DNA from: Bacteroides mediterraneensis
Lineage (GTDB): Bacteria; Bacteroidota; Bacteroidia; Bacteroidales; Bacteroidaceae
Reading direction: 5' to 3'
Length of the DNA: 64,000 nucleotides
NCBI RefSeq assembly: GCF_025993685.1
Contig: NZ_DAJPEN010000001.1
Location: forward strand, 4,154,001-4,218,000
Shown here: positions 44,967 to 52,929 of the stretch, one piece after another
Layout of the letters: each line of letters begins with the position of its first letter
Numbering within the stretch: position 1 is the first letter of the stretch
Notes under the pieces: generated by a model
What the model was told of the DNA's origin: nothing
Seen by the model: the letters and a program-made list of their open reading frames with translations, nothing else
Database searches by the model: none
Position numbers and translations under genes: made by a program

Positions 44967-45013
44967 GTAATTCGTATGAAAATTTACTGAGTTGGATAGA
45001 GTTATCCTGACTT

Positions 45014-45976
45014 TTATTGGCATGAATCATAATTAAAGACTAATTTGTAACCTTTTCCTCTAATGGATACAACATTGATGTCCAAAATTGCGATACATTC
45101 TTTTAGTGATTTAATTAAGTGATAAGCCCGATCTTTTGTTTCTACACTTTCTACTTTTTCATATAGTTTGGATATGTCAGCATGTGATAAGAAGAAATCC
45201 TCCTTTGAAATAAACTTACGGAAAATTTTTATATTATAGCCGCTTAGAATAACTTGTGTGTTGTTGTATCTTAAAGTATTGTGATTATTGTCCCAGTAAT
45301 ATCCTTCATGAATCTCAATCCATTTAGTTGATTGGTATTTTCTTTGTTTTATAAGGTTTCCATCCTCATTATTTATCCCTTTTGAGAGATTTTCTTTTTT
45401 GTTTCTATTATTATAGATTATGTAGCAGGTTATCGGAATGAGCATTACAGCAAATAGAATATATGTATTTATATTATTCAGTAAAAGTACATACGCTGGG
45501 GTATATATATAAGCCTGTAATATTATATCAGATTTGTTGTTATAGTCTTTTCTAAATTTATATTCCTGTACAAGTGTAGCTTTACTGATAAACTTTTCAT
45601 CGCGTGAATTATACTTTTTCCCGTTGTATGAATATCCAATGGCTGTATTAGTGTATTTGTTTATTTTATGCATTTCATCTCTGAACAAACTGTCTAAATG
45701 ATTTCTTTCTGAGTCTTTTGCAATAAAATAGGCCTGATCACTCCAGTTTTTCTTTTCTTCACCTCTTATTTCATTTGGAGAATTCTTTTGATGATACTGT
45801 ACGTTAATCTGTGAGATATACAGATCCTTCTCCTTGTTGATGGCATTTGCGAAAGCATTTTTAGCGCTTTCGGTAATATTTATCTTTTTTGTATTGAAAT
45901 TTACGCAGATTACAATAATTGTTATTAGTGCGTATATAATATATGCAAAGATACGTTTTGGTTTAGTCCATTTCAT
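45014..45976 (-). CDS. membrane-tethered winged-helix transcriptional regulator
   Basis: A 320-residue protein with TM1 at about residues 9-27, a charged extracytoplasmic domain (28-165), TM2 at about 171-188 and a cytoplasmic C-terminus. The last 100 residues look like an OmpR/PhoB winged helix: L-R-Y-N-N-T-Q-V-I-L-S (recognition-region start), Y-H-L-I-K-S-L-K-E-C and the wing I-R-G-K-G-Y-K-L. The DNA-binding part is at the C-terminus, opposite to ToxR/CadC, where it is N-terminal. It faces the peptide cluster starting at 46151 and is the obvious candidate regulator. DNA very AT-rich. Assignment of the fold rests on motif and position. Confidence 0.7.
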   Translation of the reverse strand: MKWTKPKRIFAYIIYALITIIVICVNFNTKKINITESAKNAFANAINKEKDLYISQINVQYHQKNSPNEIRGEEKKNWSDQAYFIAKDSERNHLDSLFRDEMHKINKYTNTAIGYSYNGKKYNSRDEKFISKATLVQEYKFRKDYNNKSDIILQAYIYTPAYVLLLNNINTYILFAVMLIPITCYIIYNNRNKKENLSKGINNEDGNLIKQRKYQSTKWIEIHEGYYWDNNHNTLRYNNTQVILSGYNIKIFRKFISKEDFFLSHADISKLYEKVESVETKDRAYHLIKSLKECIAILDINVVSIRGKGYKLVFNYDSCQ

Positions 45977-46150
45977 GATTTGAGTCTTGTTTTCTGAAAA
46001 TAATCTGAAACAAATTAGAAATCTTCCTGAAATTATATATAGTTAAATGCCTGATAAACAGAATAATGTGATTTTCTTCAGAAAATTTTCAGCGTTTTTT
46101 TATTATTTATTACCTAACTTTATCGCAAAAATAAAAAAAACTGAAAAGTT

Positions 46151-46375
46151 ATGAAAGCATTATTATTTTTAATTTTAGTAGTATTATGTGCCTGTTTTGA
46201 TTCGCAGCAAGGTAATGAATTGAAGTCATTAGAAATGGACCAACTTTTATTGAATAATGTAGAAGCATTGGCTAATGATGAAGGGGTTAATTATTTTTGT
46301 TATGGTGAAGGTGACATTGATTGTCATGGTATGAAAGTTGAATTTAAAGTAGAAGGTTTGAGTTTAGATTATTAA
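46151..46375 (+). CDS. NVEALA-type small secreted peptide (1)
   Basis: A 74-residue precursor. A hydrophobic signal (M-K-A-L-L-F-L-I-L-V-V-L-C-A-C, with a possible lipid Cys at 15) is followed by N-N-V-E-A-L-A, the shared leader end, then a short acidic core with two cysteines (F-C-Y-G, I-D-C-H-G). NVEALA proteins are a recognised Bacteroidetes family of unknown role. A TAACTTTA box close to the -7 consensus lies at 46115-46122. A thioredoxin-fold/DUF1573 lipoprotein follows after 30 bp. It differs from peptides 2 and 3 in lacking the A-G-Y-(T/S)-V-Y leader phrase. Confidence 0.75.
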   Translation: MKALLFLILVVLCACFDSQQGNELKSLEMDQLLLNNVEALANDEGVNYFCYGEGDIDCHGMKVEFKVEGLSLDY

Positions 46376-46405
46376 CCGTACTAAAATCATAATTTCAAAC
46401 TGTAA

Positions 46406-47269
46406 ATGAGAAATCTTATTTTTATCATATTTTCTTCTTTGTTTCTTTTTTCTTGCACAGATGATAAGAAACATGATATTGAAGTTTTGGTTAAGGAATG
46501 GAATAGCAAGGAAATTCGTTTCCCCGAAAATCCTGTATTTACGCGCTACGTAACAGATACGATTCCTTATAGGATTCCCAGGACCGACTACAAGGTAGTG
46601 GTTTTTGTTGACTCTGTAGGATGTATCAGTTGCAAGCTTCAACTACCAAGATGGAAGGAGTTCATGCATGAGGTGGATTCACTTAGTGGCGGAAATGTCC
46701 CATTTATATTCTTCTTCCAGACAAAGAATGTACGTGAATTGAGATACATCTTGAGGCGCGACAATTTTTCGCATCCTGTATGTATAGATACGGAAGACAG
46801 TTTCTATAAACTGAACCGGTTTCCCGGGGAAATAATGTTCCAGACATTTCTGGTTGACTCTGAAAACCGTGTGAAGGTAATAGGGAACCCCATCCACAAT
46901 CTGCCTGTAAAGGACCTTTACTTCAAGGAAATAGCGGGAATTGAAGCAGTTTCAATGCCGGTCACCACGATTCAGGCAGATTCTACGGAATATCACTATG
47001 GTGTGGTAGGAGAAAACATGACTGTAAGCAGGAAGATTATCCTGAAGAACACAGGAAATGAAGTGTTCAGAATAAAGGGAACAACAACATCATGCGACTG
47101 CATGACTGCGGAATACGACTGGGATGAGATTCCACCCGGAGGAAAAGCTGCGATGACGGTTGAATACAAGGCAGAAGAACCGGGTGATTTCTGGCGAACC
47201 ATAACGATATATGGCAATATCCCCGAGAAATCCTTTACTTTGGACTTTTGGGGTACTGTTAGGAAGTGA
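46406..47269 (+). CDS. thioredoxin-fold plus DUF1573 lipoprotein
   Basis: A 287-residue lipoprotein (L-F-L-F-S-C, Cys17). Residues 50-190 show a thioredoxin-like fold with a redox-type C-I-S-C (in D-S-V-G-C-I-S-C-K) and Y-I-L-R-R-D. The C-terminus is a DUF1573-type immunoglobulin-like domain (V-S-R-K-I-I-L-K-N-T-G, T-T-T-S-C-D-C, P-P-G-G-K-A). It may form or isomerise disulfides in the Cys-rich peptides coded next to it (inference from adjacency and the CxxC pair). Repeat copy 1 begins 12 bp after its stop. Confidence 0.82.
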   Translation: MRNLIFIIFSSLFLFSCTDDKKHDIEVLVKEWNSKEIRFPENPVFTRYVTDTIPYRIPRTDYKVVVFVDSVGCISCKLQLPRWKEFMHEVDSLSGGNVPFIFFFQTKNVRELRYILRRDNFSHPVCIDTEDSFYKLNRFPGEIMFQTFLVDSENRVKVIGNPIHNLPVKDLYFKEIAGIEAVSMPVTTIQADSTEYHYGVVGENMTVSRKIILKNTGNEVFRIKGTTTSCDCMTAEYDWDEIPPGGKAAMTVEYKAEEPGDFWRTITIYGNIPEKSFTLDFWGTVRK

Positions 47270-47281
47270 GAGATAAAAAAA

Positions 47282-47389
47282 GAGTGGAGATATGAATTAC
47301 CTGTCTACAAACAATGAATATCATATTCCACTCCATGTTAAACCCATCCGATCGAAGAAAGGAGGTGTTACCGATGCAAAGGTACTAAT
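47282..47389 (+). repeat. leader repeat, copy 1
   Basis: The element begins with a hairpin: GAGTGGAGATATGA (47282-47295) pairs with TCATATTCCACTC (47321-47333), 13 bp with one bulge. Next comes a conserved stretch holding AGAAAGGAGGTGTT (47356-47369), then a two-to-four-codon ORF (ATG CAA AGG TAC TAA, 47374-47388) 8 bases after GGAGG. A longer ORF of 44 codons (47292-47426) spans the element, but differences among copies are mostly amino-acid changing, so it is probably not a protein gene. It lies 12 bp after the DUF1573 gene and 77 bp before peptide 2. Confidence 0.85.
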
Positions 47390-47465
47390 AATCAAACAGA
47401 CTTACAAATCAAAGGTTTGGACATGAAATCAAACAATCATTATGTTAATTCTAAACGTTAAAACA

Positions 47466-47684
47466 ATGAGAACAAAAACTATAAAAGCCGGCATTGTAGC
47501 CGCATTTGCATTGATTGCAGGATATACTGTATATAATTCACAGAAAGAGGTCGCTCTGTCAGACATTGCCATGGAAAATGTAGAAGCATTAGCTGTTAGA
47601 GAAAGCAATAGAGGGTGTACAGCTGACCGAAATGCTATCTGTGAAACAAGTCATAATGATTATCCTGAATACAGAAATAATTAA
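47466..47684 (+). CDS. NVEALA-type small secreted peptide (2)
   Basis: A 72-residue precursor: signal-like N-terminus (T-I-K-A-G-I-V-A-A-F-A-L-I-A-G-Y-T-V-Y), then S-D-I-A-M-E-N-V-E-A-L-A, then a core with two Cys (R-G-C-T-A-D-R-N-A-I-C-E). The start at 47466 is preferred over 47442 because it matches peptide 3. Preceded by leader repeat copy 1 and followed by a hairpin and a propeller lipoprotein, the same order as peptide 3. Role unknown; possibly a signal, a pheromone or a toxin. Confidence 0.82.
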   Translation: MRTKTIKAGIVAAFALIAGYTVYNSQKEVALSDIAMENVEALAVRESNRGCTADRNAICETSHNDYPEYRNN

Positions 47685-47699
47685 ACATTAAATTCCACA

Positions 47700-47732
47700 T
47701 TCCCCTTTTTCTCTTAGGAGGAAAAAGGGGAA
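47700..47732 (+). terminator. hairpin between peptide 2 and propeller gene (attenuator)
   Basis: TTCCCCTTTTTCTC pairs with GAGGAAAAAGGGGAA with one bulge. It lies 15 bp past the peptide stop and 24 bp before the propeller start, where it could lower expression of the latter relative to the peptide. Confidence 0.65.
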
Positions 47733-47755
47733 TAAAAACAATATTTTGATTATTT

Positions 47756-48757
47756 ATGAAGCCTATTTTTTTCATTTTTGTTTTATTTCTAACCATATCA
47801 TGCGTAGAGAAAAAAAAATATTCAAGTGCCAAATATTTATACCCAACAGACAGCTTGCAAGTAGAAGTAGGTTCACCTTCATTAATAAAAATAGCAGGCA
47901 ATCAACTATTCACAGACAAATCTTTTGCTGATTCTTTTAACATAGATGTTATAGACATAGAACATGATTCCATAATGTATTCATTTGCCAAAAAAGGACA
48001 AGGGCCCAATGAGTTCCTACAAATAACCAGTATGGATATTTTTAGAGAAAACCAAAACTGGTATATTGCATTATTTGATAATCTCCTGCGAAAACTTGTA
48101 GTCTACTCTATTGATAGTTTAAATTATCACAAAGGGCAATGCCCACCAGTGTGCGAAAAAGAATTACCTGTAAACAGTCGTTTTTTGGAAATATACAAAA
48201 TACAGAACGGATATATAGCTACTGGAAGGACCGAAAGAAAATATACCTTACTAGATAAGGATATGAAATGTCTCAGCACTTTTGGAAACTATCTAACTTG
48301 TGACAACAAAGACACGGATTACATGTCCCTATCAAAAGCCAATTACGGACGTCTATATTTGTCAAGCGACAAGACCTCAGTAGCCAGTGTTGTCTTCATG
48401 TCTGGAACCTTATCCGTTCTCACCCTGCACAATCAGCAACTTACCCCTGCATGGAGTTATGAAGCTTCAGGATTCGAGTACGCTGTAAACGGACGTAATT
48501 TAAAACAACTTAGTCCCACCGGATATCTGGCTGCAGGATTTACAAAGGAAAAAGTAGTAGGTCTCTATTCAGGAGAAGAAAAAAATGGAAAGACAAACTA
48601 TGGAAATGAATTTCATATTTTCAGTACACAAGGAGAACTGCTGAACAAATACAAGATATCATCCCAGCTGTATAACTTCTGTATCTCAGAAAAAGACGGT
48701 CTGATTTATGCTATATCCTATGAGAATGATCCAAAGATTATTATTTATAAACTTTAG
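47756..48757 (+). CDS. six-bladed beta-propeller lipoprotein
   Basis: A 333-residue lipoprotein (L-F-L-T-I-S-C, Cys16). K-K-G-Q-G-P-N-E-F-L-Q-I is the family hallmark near residue 78, followed by repeated strands (D-N-L-L-R-K-L-V-V-Y). Resembles BF3164-like six-bladed propellers. Pairs with peptide 2 (71 bp upstream). Candidate receptor, chaperone or immunity factor for that peptide; only adjacency supports this. Confidence 0.8.
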   Translation: MKPIFFIFVLFLTISCVEKKKYSSAKYLYPTDSLQVEVGSPSLIKIAGNQLFTDKSFADSFNIDVIDIEHDSIMYSFAKKGQGPNEFLQITSMDIFRENQNWYIALFDNLLRKLVVYSIDSLNYHKGQCPPVCEKELPVNSRFLEIYKIQNGYIATGRTERKYTLLDKDMKCLSTFGNYLTCDNKDTDYMSLSKANYGRLYLSSDKTSVASVVFMSGTLSVLTLHNQQLTPAWSYEASGFEYAVNGRNLKQLSPTGYLAAGFTKEKVVGLYSGEEKNGKTNYGNEFHIFSTQGELLNKYKISSQLYNFCISEKDGLIYAISYENDPKIIIYKL

Positions 48758-48781
48758 TAATTCACTGCTTCCGGAGAAGTT

Positions 48782-49330
48782 TTACCACAGCTTAAGCTGC
48801 CTAAGGCCATCACCCTCCGGAGTATTAGCTGTGAGGTCTGTTTGATTAAATATATACTTGATGTCGCCTATTTTGAAATGAAATGAAGATTTGGCTTCAA
48901 CATATAGTGTTTCTTCGTAATGATAAGCAGAAGATAGTCACAGATAGCTATCCATATCTGTGTGTGCACGCATTCTGGGTGGTTTCATAGAATGTCTTTA
49001 TGTGCAGATGCTGCTCATCCATTTAAAGAACAATTTAATTTGCCATATCTTCCTTTACAATTCGGCAATGGTCAAGTCATCAAGCTTGAAGTTGTTGGCG
49101 AGAAAACGGTAAACCGTATTTGTATTGAAGCCTTCATATACAATAAGTCTAAGAGAATCAGGATACTTCTAAGAAGTAAGTGGCCCAGTCAGCTTGATGG
49201 TTTCATCAGAGAAAAGTCCGGCTGATTGATCTATCTCTCAAATGTCGAGATGCCCCCCTAAGATCCATAAAGGTATGCATCTTGATTGCTCCTCTCTCAT
49301 TATGAAACTGGCTATGGACAAAACCTAAGA
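48782..49330 (-). pseudogene. degenerate IS4-like transposase (frameshifted, internally deleted)
   Basis: Translating the minus strand piecewise recovers transposase phrases: N-E-R-G-A-I-K-M-H-T-F-M-D-L-R-G (about 49300-49255), then after a missing stretch Y-P-D-S-L-R-L-I-V-Y (about 49150), then I-W-Q-I-K-L-F-F-K-W, then (frameshift) V-H-T-Q-I-W-I-A-I-C-D-Y-L-L-L-I-I, then (frameshift) E-A-K-S-S-F-H-F to a stop at 48782-48784. The order matches the DDE catalytic and C-terminal regions of IS4-like transposases, with the Glu-bearing L-F-F-K-W part degraded. Several frameshifts, stops and a deletion make it non-functional. Ends could not be defined. Confidence 0.7.
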
Positions 49331-49663
49331 CATAGTTTTCTACATCAAGAGAAATCGGAATGATTCAATACTGCATATTTACATAAGATGATTTTGGGGG
49401 TTTATGTGTTTTGGATATTTTATATATCTGCTTGGACAACAAAAGAATGGTGGATAGAAAAAACGCTTAAAATAACAGAAACTAACCTTAAGAAATAAGA
49501 AAAGGGTATGGGATACTACGAGTGTGTCAGCCTGAAGCTGTGTATGGCACGATTCCTCATAGGAAAAGCTCTATTGCTGAATGTCCCAATGCTAAGAAGC
49601 ATTATACATCAGTAGTGATAGTGATGAATGGTATGTTCAATAGTGAATCATGGTTGTGAGATT
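49331..49663. other. AT-rich intergenic remnant before the signal peptidase gene
   Basis: No convincing gene. A 34-codon ORF at 49509 has no recognisable features. The stretch may be the other end of the decayed insertion sequence; no inverted repeat was identified. Confidence 0.4.
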
Positions 49664-50527
49664 ATGAAGAGATATTTTGATATAATAATGAATATTGCTT
49701 TTGTATGTGTAAGTTTATTCTTAATGTGGATTCTGGCACAAGTGTTTGTGTTTTCATCGTTCCGAATACCAAGTGACTCTATGTCGCCGGAACTCAAAGA
49801 AGGGGATTTCGTGCTTGTGTGGAAACCTGTCGTTGGGGCACGTCTGTTTAACCTGAACAAATCTCTCAATTTAGAACAGACAGAAATTTACCGCTTACCG
49901 GGATTCAGAAATATAAAGCGCAATGATGTGGTAGTTTTCAATTTCCCGCATCCAAACGACTGGAGCCATATAGAGATGCACATAATGAAGTATTATATCA
50001 AGCGCTGTATCGGATTGCCCGGAGATACGCTCTCCATAAGGAAGGGGATGTTCAAGGTGAAAGGTGTAGACATGCCCTTGGGGAACGTAGCCTCACAGAA
50101 GCACATAGGATTGACGCGTCCCGAGGATTTTCCGGAGGGCGTGTACAGGTGTTTCCCATACGACTCCCTGCTGGACTGGAATATACAGGAGTTCGGACCT
50201 CTGTTTGTTCCCGGAGAGGGGGATGTGGTGAAGATGGACCGTACGGGTGGAGTATTGTACCGCAAACTCATTGAATGGGAACAAGGAAAGAAGATGTATA
50301 TAAAGGGAGATACAGTACTGCTGAACGACAGTGTGATAACTTCTTACCAGTTCCGTAAGAACTATTATTTCGTGGCGGGAGACCGTGGGGAGAACTCACA
50401 GGATTCCCGTTACTGGGGGCTGCTTCCGGAGGAGTATATCGTGGGGGTGGCTTCAAGGGTATGGAAATCTGTGGACAGCTATACAGGCGATATTTGCTGG
50501 GACAGGGTATGGAAGAAGATTGAATAA
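49664..50527 (+). CDS. signal peptidase I (S26), locus-associated paralogue
   Basis: A 287-residue inner-membrane protease. One N-terminal membrane helix (about residues 8-28) precedes F-R-I-P-S-D-S-M-S-P with catalytic Ser39, then Y-I-K-R-C-I-G-L-P-G-D with Lys113, and G-D-R-G-E-N-S-Q-D-S-R near the C-terminus. It differs from housekeeping LepB by one membrane helix only and its position in the peptide locus. It may cut the peptide leaders after N-V-E-A-L-A. The start at 49664 (MKRYFDI) is preferred because it opens with the membrane segment; an upstream ATG at 49628 adds 12 odd residues. Confidence 0.85.
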   Translation: MKRYFDIIMNIAFVCVSLFLMWILAQVFVFSSFRIPSDSMSPELKEGDFVLVWKPVVGARLFNLNKSLNLEQTEIYRLPGFRNIKRNDVVVFNFPHPNDWSHIEMHIMKYYIKRCIGLPGDTLSIRKGMFKVKGVDMPLGNVASQKHIGLTRPEDFPEGVYRCFPYDSLLDWNIQEFGPLFVPGEGDVVKMDRTGGVLYRKLIEWEQGKKMYIKGDTVLLNDSVITSYQFRKNYYFVAGDRGENSQDSRYWGLLPEEYIVGVASRVWKSVDSYTGDICWDRVWKKIE

Positions 50528-50557
50528 AAAGGAATATGGAACTTTTTTGAGCGAGCT

Positions 50558-52243
50558 ATGCATATTATGAATGTTGAACTAAGGAAATGGTTATGCAGGG
50601 TCATACCGTGGTTGGCAGGTCTACTGCTTGCAGGACTTGCGGGTGGAACCGTGCTGGTGACAGACGGAAGTTTACCGTCCGACCTTCAGGGAACGCAGTG
50701 GATGTGGCTTTCTGCCGTGATGACTGTTGTATTGCCTTTGTGGCTTGCCGGATATATTGTGAATCCACAGCGGACTGTCCGTATTGTGTCGGAGACAGTA
50801 CAATGGGTGCTGATGGGATTCGGGGCAGTGGAGGCTCTGCATGGTCTTGGTCAGATTGCAGGTATATATCCGTCAAACCATTCGCTTTTTGTCCTTACGG
50901 GAACATTCTATAACCCGGGTCCATATTCAGGCTATCTGGCGGCAGTTCTTCCGGTAGCCCTGTACCGGATATTAATATTGAACGGGAAGAAAGACCGTCT
51001 TTCGGTTGTGCAGTATTATCTATCGATGTGTGTGCTGTTGCTGATATGCTGTGTGCTTCCGGCGGGCATGAGCCGTGCGGCATGGTTTGCTTCCCTGATT
51101 TCGTGCGGATATGTGGTTCTCAGGGTTTACCGTGTGAAAGTAAAATCGTTTGTATCGGAACACAGATATGCCGTATTAGGCGTGCTTATTGTCGGTGCGC
51201 TGTTTGCCTCCGGTGCGTATTTCATGAAACGTGATTCGGCAGACGGCCGTTTGCTGATAGGAAAGATAACTTCCCAGGCCATTGCCGGCAATCCTTGGGG
51301 TGAAGAAAATGGAAGGACATTTTCCGCCATTTACGGTGATGCCCAGGAAAGATACTTCACTGATTGTGAATATTCGGAGTCGGAGGCATGGGTGGCCGGA
51401 ACACCCGATTTTGCCTTCAATGAATATCTGCAGATTGCAGTTGAATATGGTGTGTGGGTATCCGTATTGTTTATAACTTTAGTACTTGTGTTGTTGAAGA
51501 TAGCCGGGAGCCGTAAATCTCTTGCGGGAATGGGCGGATGCCTTGTATCGCTGATGGTATTTGCATGCTTTTCCTATCCGCTGCATATCCCGGCTATTGT
51601 TTCTGTATGGCTATTGGCGGTAATTGTACTCAGTGGCGAGGGCCTGGTTATGATAAGGCGTAAAAGGTATGCTGTAGCAGTCCTGCTATCGGTTGTTGTG
51701 GCCGGATTAACAGCTTCGGTGAATAGGTATGGTATGTACTCCGCACGCACACGGGCTGTTCGCCAGTGGATGCCTGTCAGGGTTCTGTATCATTCCGGAG
51801 CATTTAGGGCGGCAGTGGAAGAATATGGAAAGCTTTATGATAAAATGTCCTGGCATAAAGATTTCTGTTTTGAGTACGGAAGGGCATTATACAAAACCGG
51901 AAGTTACGGCAAAGCAGAAAAGGTTCTTTTGAAAGCCATGACGGTGAGCGGAGATCCGATGATATTGAATATTCTGGGACGCAGTGCGCAGGAGAGCGGA
52001 GAGTATGGGAAAGCGGAGATGTATCTGCTACGTTCCACCCGCAGATTGCCGGAGCGCGTATATCCCCACTATCTGCTGGTTAAGCTTTATGCTGAACCCG
52101 AGTATTTTGACAGGGTAAAGCTTGTCAGGGAGGCAGAGTATGTGCTTAACGCTGAACCTAAGGTGAATTCTACCGCTATAAGGGAAATGCGGCAGAAGGT
52201 GGAGAAGCTTTTGGAAAATAAAAAATTGTGGAAGAATAAATAA
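50558..52243 (+). CDS. O-antigen-ligase/Wzy-like membrane protein with C-terminal TPR
   Basis: A 561-residue protein. Nine or more hydrophobic helices run to about residue 390, with L-T-G-T-F-Y-N-P-G-P-Y-S-G-Y-L-A (about residues 113-128) and F-N-E-Y-L-Q-I-A-V-E-Y-G, the phrases of the Wzy_C/WaaL ligase group. The C-terminal 150 residues contain TPR-type helices (A-V-E-E-Y-G-K-L-Y, G-K-A-E-K-V-L-L-K-A-M). Enzymes of this type attach glycans, and TPR versions occur in Bacteroidetes near secreted-protein clusters. Transcribed 30 bp after the signal peptidase. Repeat copy 2 begins 34 bp after its stop. Whether it acts on the peptides is unknown. Confidence 0.75.
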   Translation: MHIMNVELRKWLCRVIPWLAGLLLAGLAGGTVLVTDGSLPSDLQGTQWMWLSAVMTVVLPLWLAGYIVNPQRTVRIVSETVQWVLMGFGAVEALHGLGQIAGIYPSNHSLFVLTGTFYNPGPYSGYLAAVLPVALYRILILNGKKDRLSVVQYYLSMCVLLLICCVLPAGMSRAAWFASLISCGYVVLRVYRVKVKSFVSEHRYAVLGVLIVGALFASGAYFMKRDSADGRLLIGKITSQAIAGNPWGEENGRTFSAIYGDAQERYFTDCEYSESEAWVAGTPDFAFNEYLQIAVEYGVWVSVLFITLVLVLLKIAGSRKSLAGMGGCLVSLMVFACFSYPLHIPAIVSVWLLAVIVLSGEGLVMIRRKRYAVAVLLSVVVAGLTASVNRYGMYSARTRAVRQWMPVRVLYHSGAFRAAVEEYGKLYDKMSWHKDFCFEYGRALYKTGSYGKAEKVLLKAMTVSGDPMILNILGRSAQESGEYGKAEMYLLRSTRRLPERVYPHYLLVKLYAEPEYFDRVKLVREAEYVLNAEPKVNSTAIREMRQKVEKLLENKKLWKNK

Positions 52244-52277
52244 AAGAATAATATAAAATCGGGTAGGATATGGAAAA

Positions 52278-52450
52278 GAGTGGAAATATGAATTACGTGT
52301 CTGCAAACAATGAACATCATGTTCCACTCCATGTTAAACCCATCCGATCGAAGAAAGGAGGTGTTACCGATGCAAAGTTAATTATAAAATCATAATTGAG
52401 AGAATTGAGGTTTATTTCCTCTAATGTATTAATAAAAACAACTATAATAA
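52278..52450 (+). repeat. leader repeat, copy 2
   Basis: Hairpin GAGTGGAAATATGA (52278-52291) with TCATGTTCCACTC (52317-52329), then AGAAAGGAGGTGTT (52352-52365) and ATG CAA AGT TAA (52370-52381). A 35-codon ORF (52288-52395) spans it. Homology to copy 3 continues past the ORF (...GAGGTTTATTT...) to just before the peptide 3 gene. Confidence 0.85.
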
Positions 52451-52459
52451 AAAATTTTT

Positions 52460-52786
52460 ATGAAAAAGTCTGTTTTTAAATTTTTATTTGCAACAGCATT
52501 TACATTGGTAGCTGGTTATAGTGTTTATTCTTCACAGCAGGATGCTGAAATGTCAGACTTGGCTTTGGCTAATGTAGAAGCATTGGCACAAAGTGAATCT
52601 AATTGTGCTGAGTGGATAAAAAAACAATGTTATTTAGTTTTTACTACCGATTATGGAATTGATTATTATGCTACATGTCCTGAAACTACAATGGGTGGAA
52701 TCGGAGAATGTGGAGCTATAGAATCTCATAAACCTGCTGGTATGTCAATAATTAGTGAATGTCTAGAATGTATACGTGAATATTAA
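52460..52786 (+). CDS. NVEALA-type small secreted peptide (3), Cys-rich
   Basis: A 108-residue precursor: T-A-F-T-L-V-A-G-Y-S-V-Y-S-S-Q-Q and S-D-L-A-L-A-N-V-E-A-L-A as leader, then a longer core with six Cys (N-C-A-E, Q-C-Y, T-C-P, E-C-G, E-C-L, E-C-I). Even Cys number suits three disulfides. Followed by a hairpin (52854-52890) and the propeller gene at 52930. Function unknown. Confidence 0.82.
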   Translation: MKKSVFKFLFATAFTLVAGYSVYSSQQDAEMSDLALANVEALAQSESNCAEWIKKQCYLVFTTDYGIDYYATCPETTMGGIGECGAIESHKPAGMSIISECLECIREY

Positions 52787-52853
52787 ATTATTCTCATTAG
52801 AATATTTAATAACTTTAAAAACAGTTTTAATGATTTAAAGAAGATCTATTTAC

Positions 52854-52890
52854 AACTTGCGCATTCGGTAAGATCCAAAGTGCGCAAGTT
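52854..52890 (+). terminator. hairpin between peptide 3 and propeller gene (attenuator)
   Basis: AACTTGCGCA (52854-52863) pairs perfectly with TGCGCAAGTT (52881-52890), followed by A/T-rich sequence with T's. Same place as the hairpin after peptide 2. Confidence 0.6.
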
Positions 52891-52929
52891 ATTTTAAAAT
52901 TTTTATTTAACATTATCATTTAAAGAAAG

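Noticed and set aside
47292..47426. 44-codon ORF spanning leader repeat copy 1 (35 codons in copy 2, 23 in copy 3)
   Set aside because: Differences between copies mostly change amino acids and copy 3 is cut short, so selection on a protein is not supported; treated as a structured leader.
49509..49613. 34-codon ORF before the signal peptidase gene
   Set aside because: No leader, motif or conserved context; lies in IS debris.
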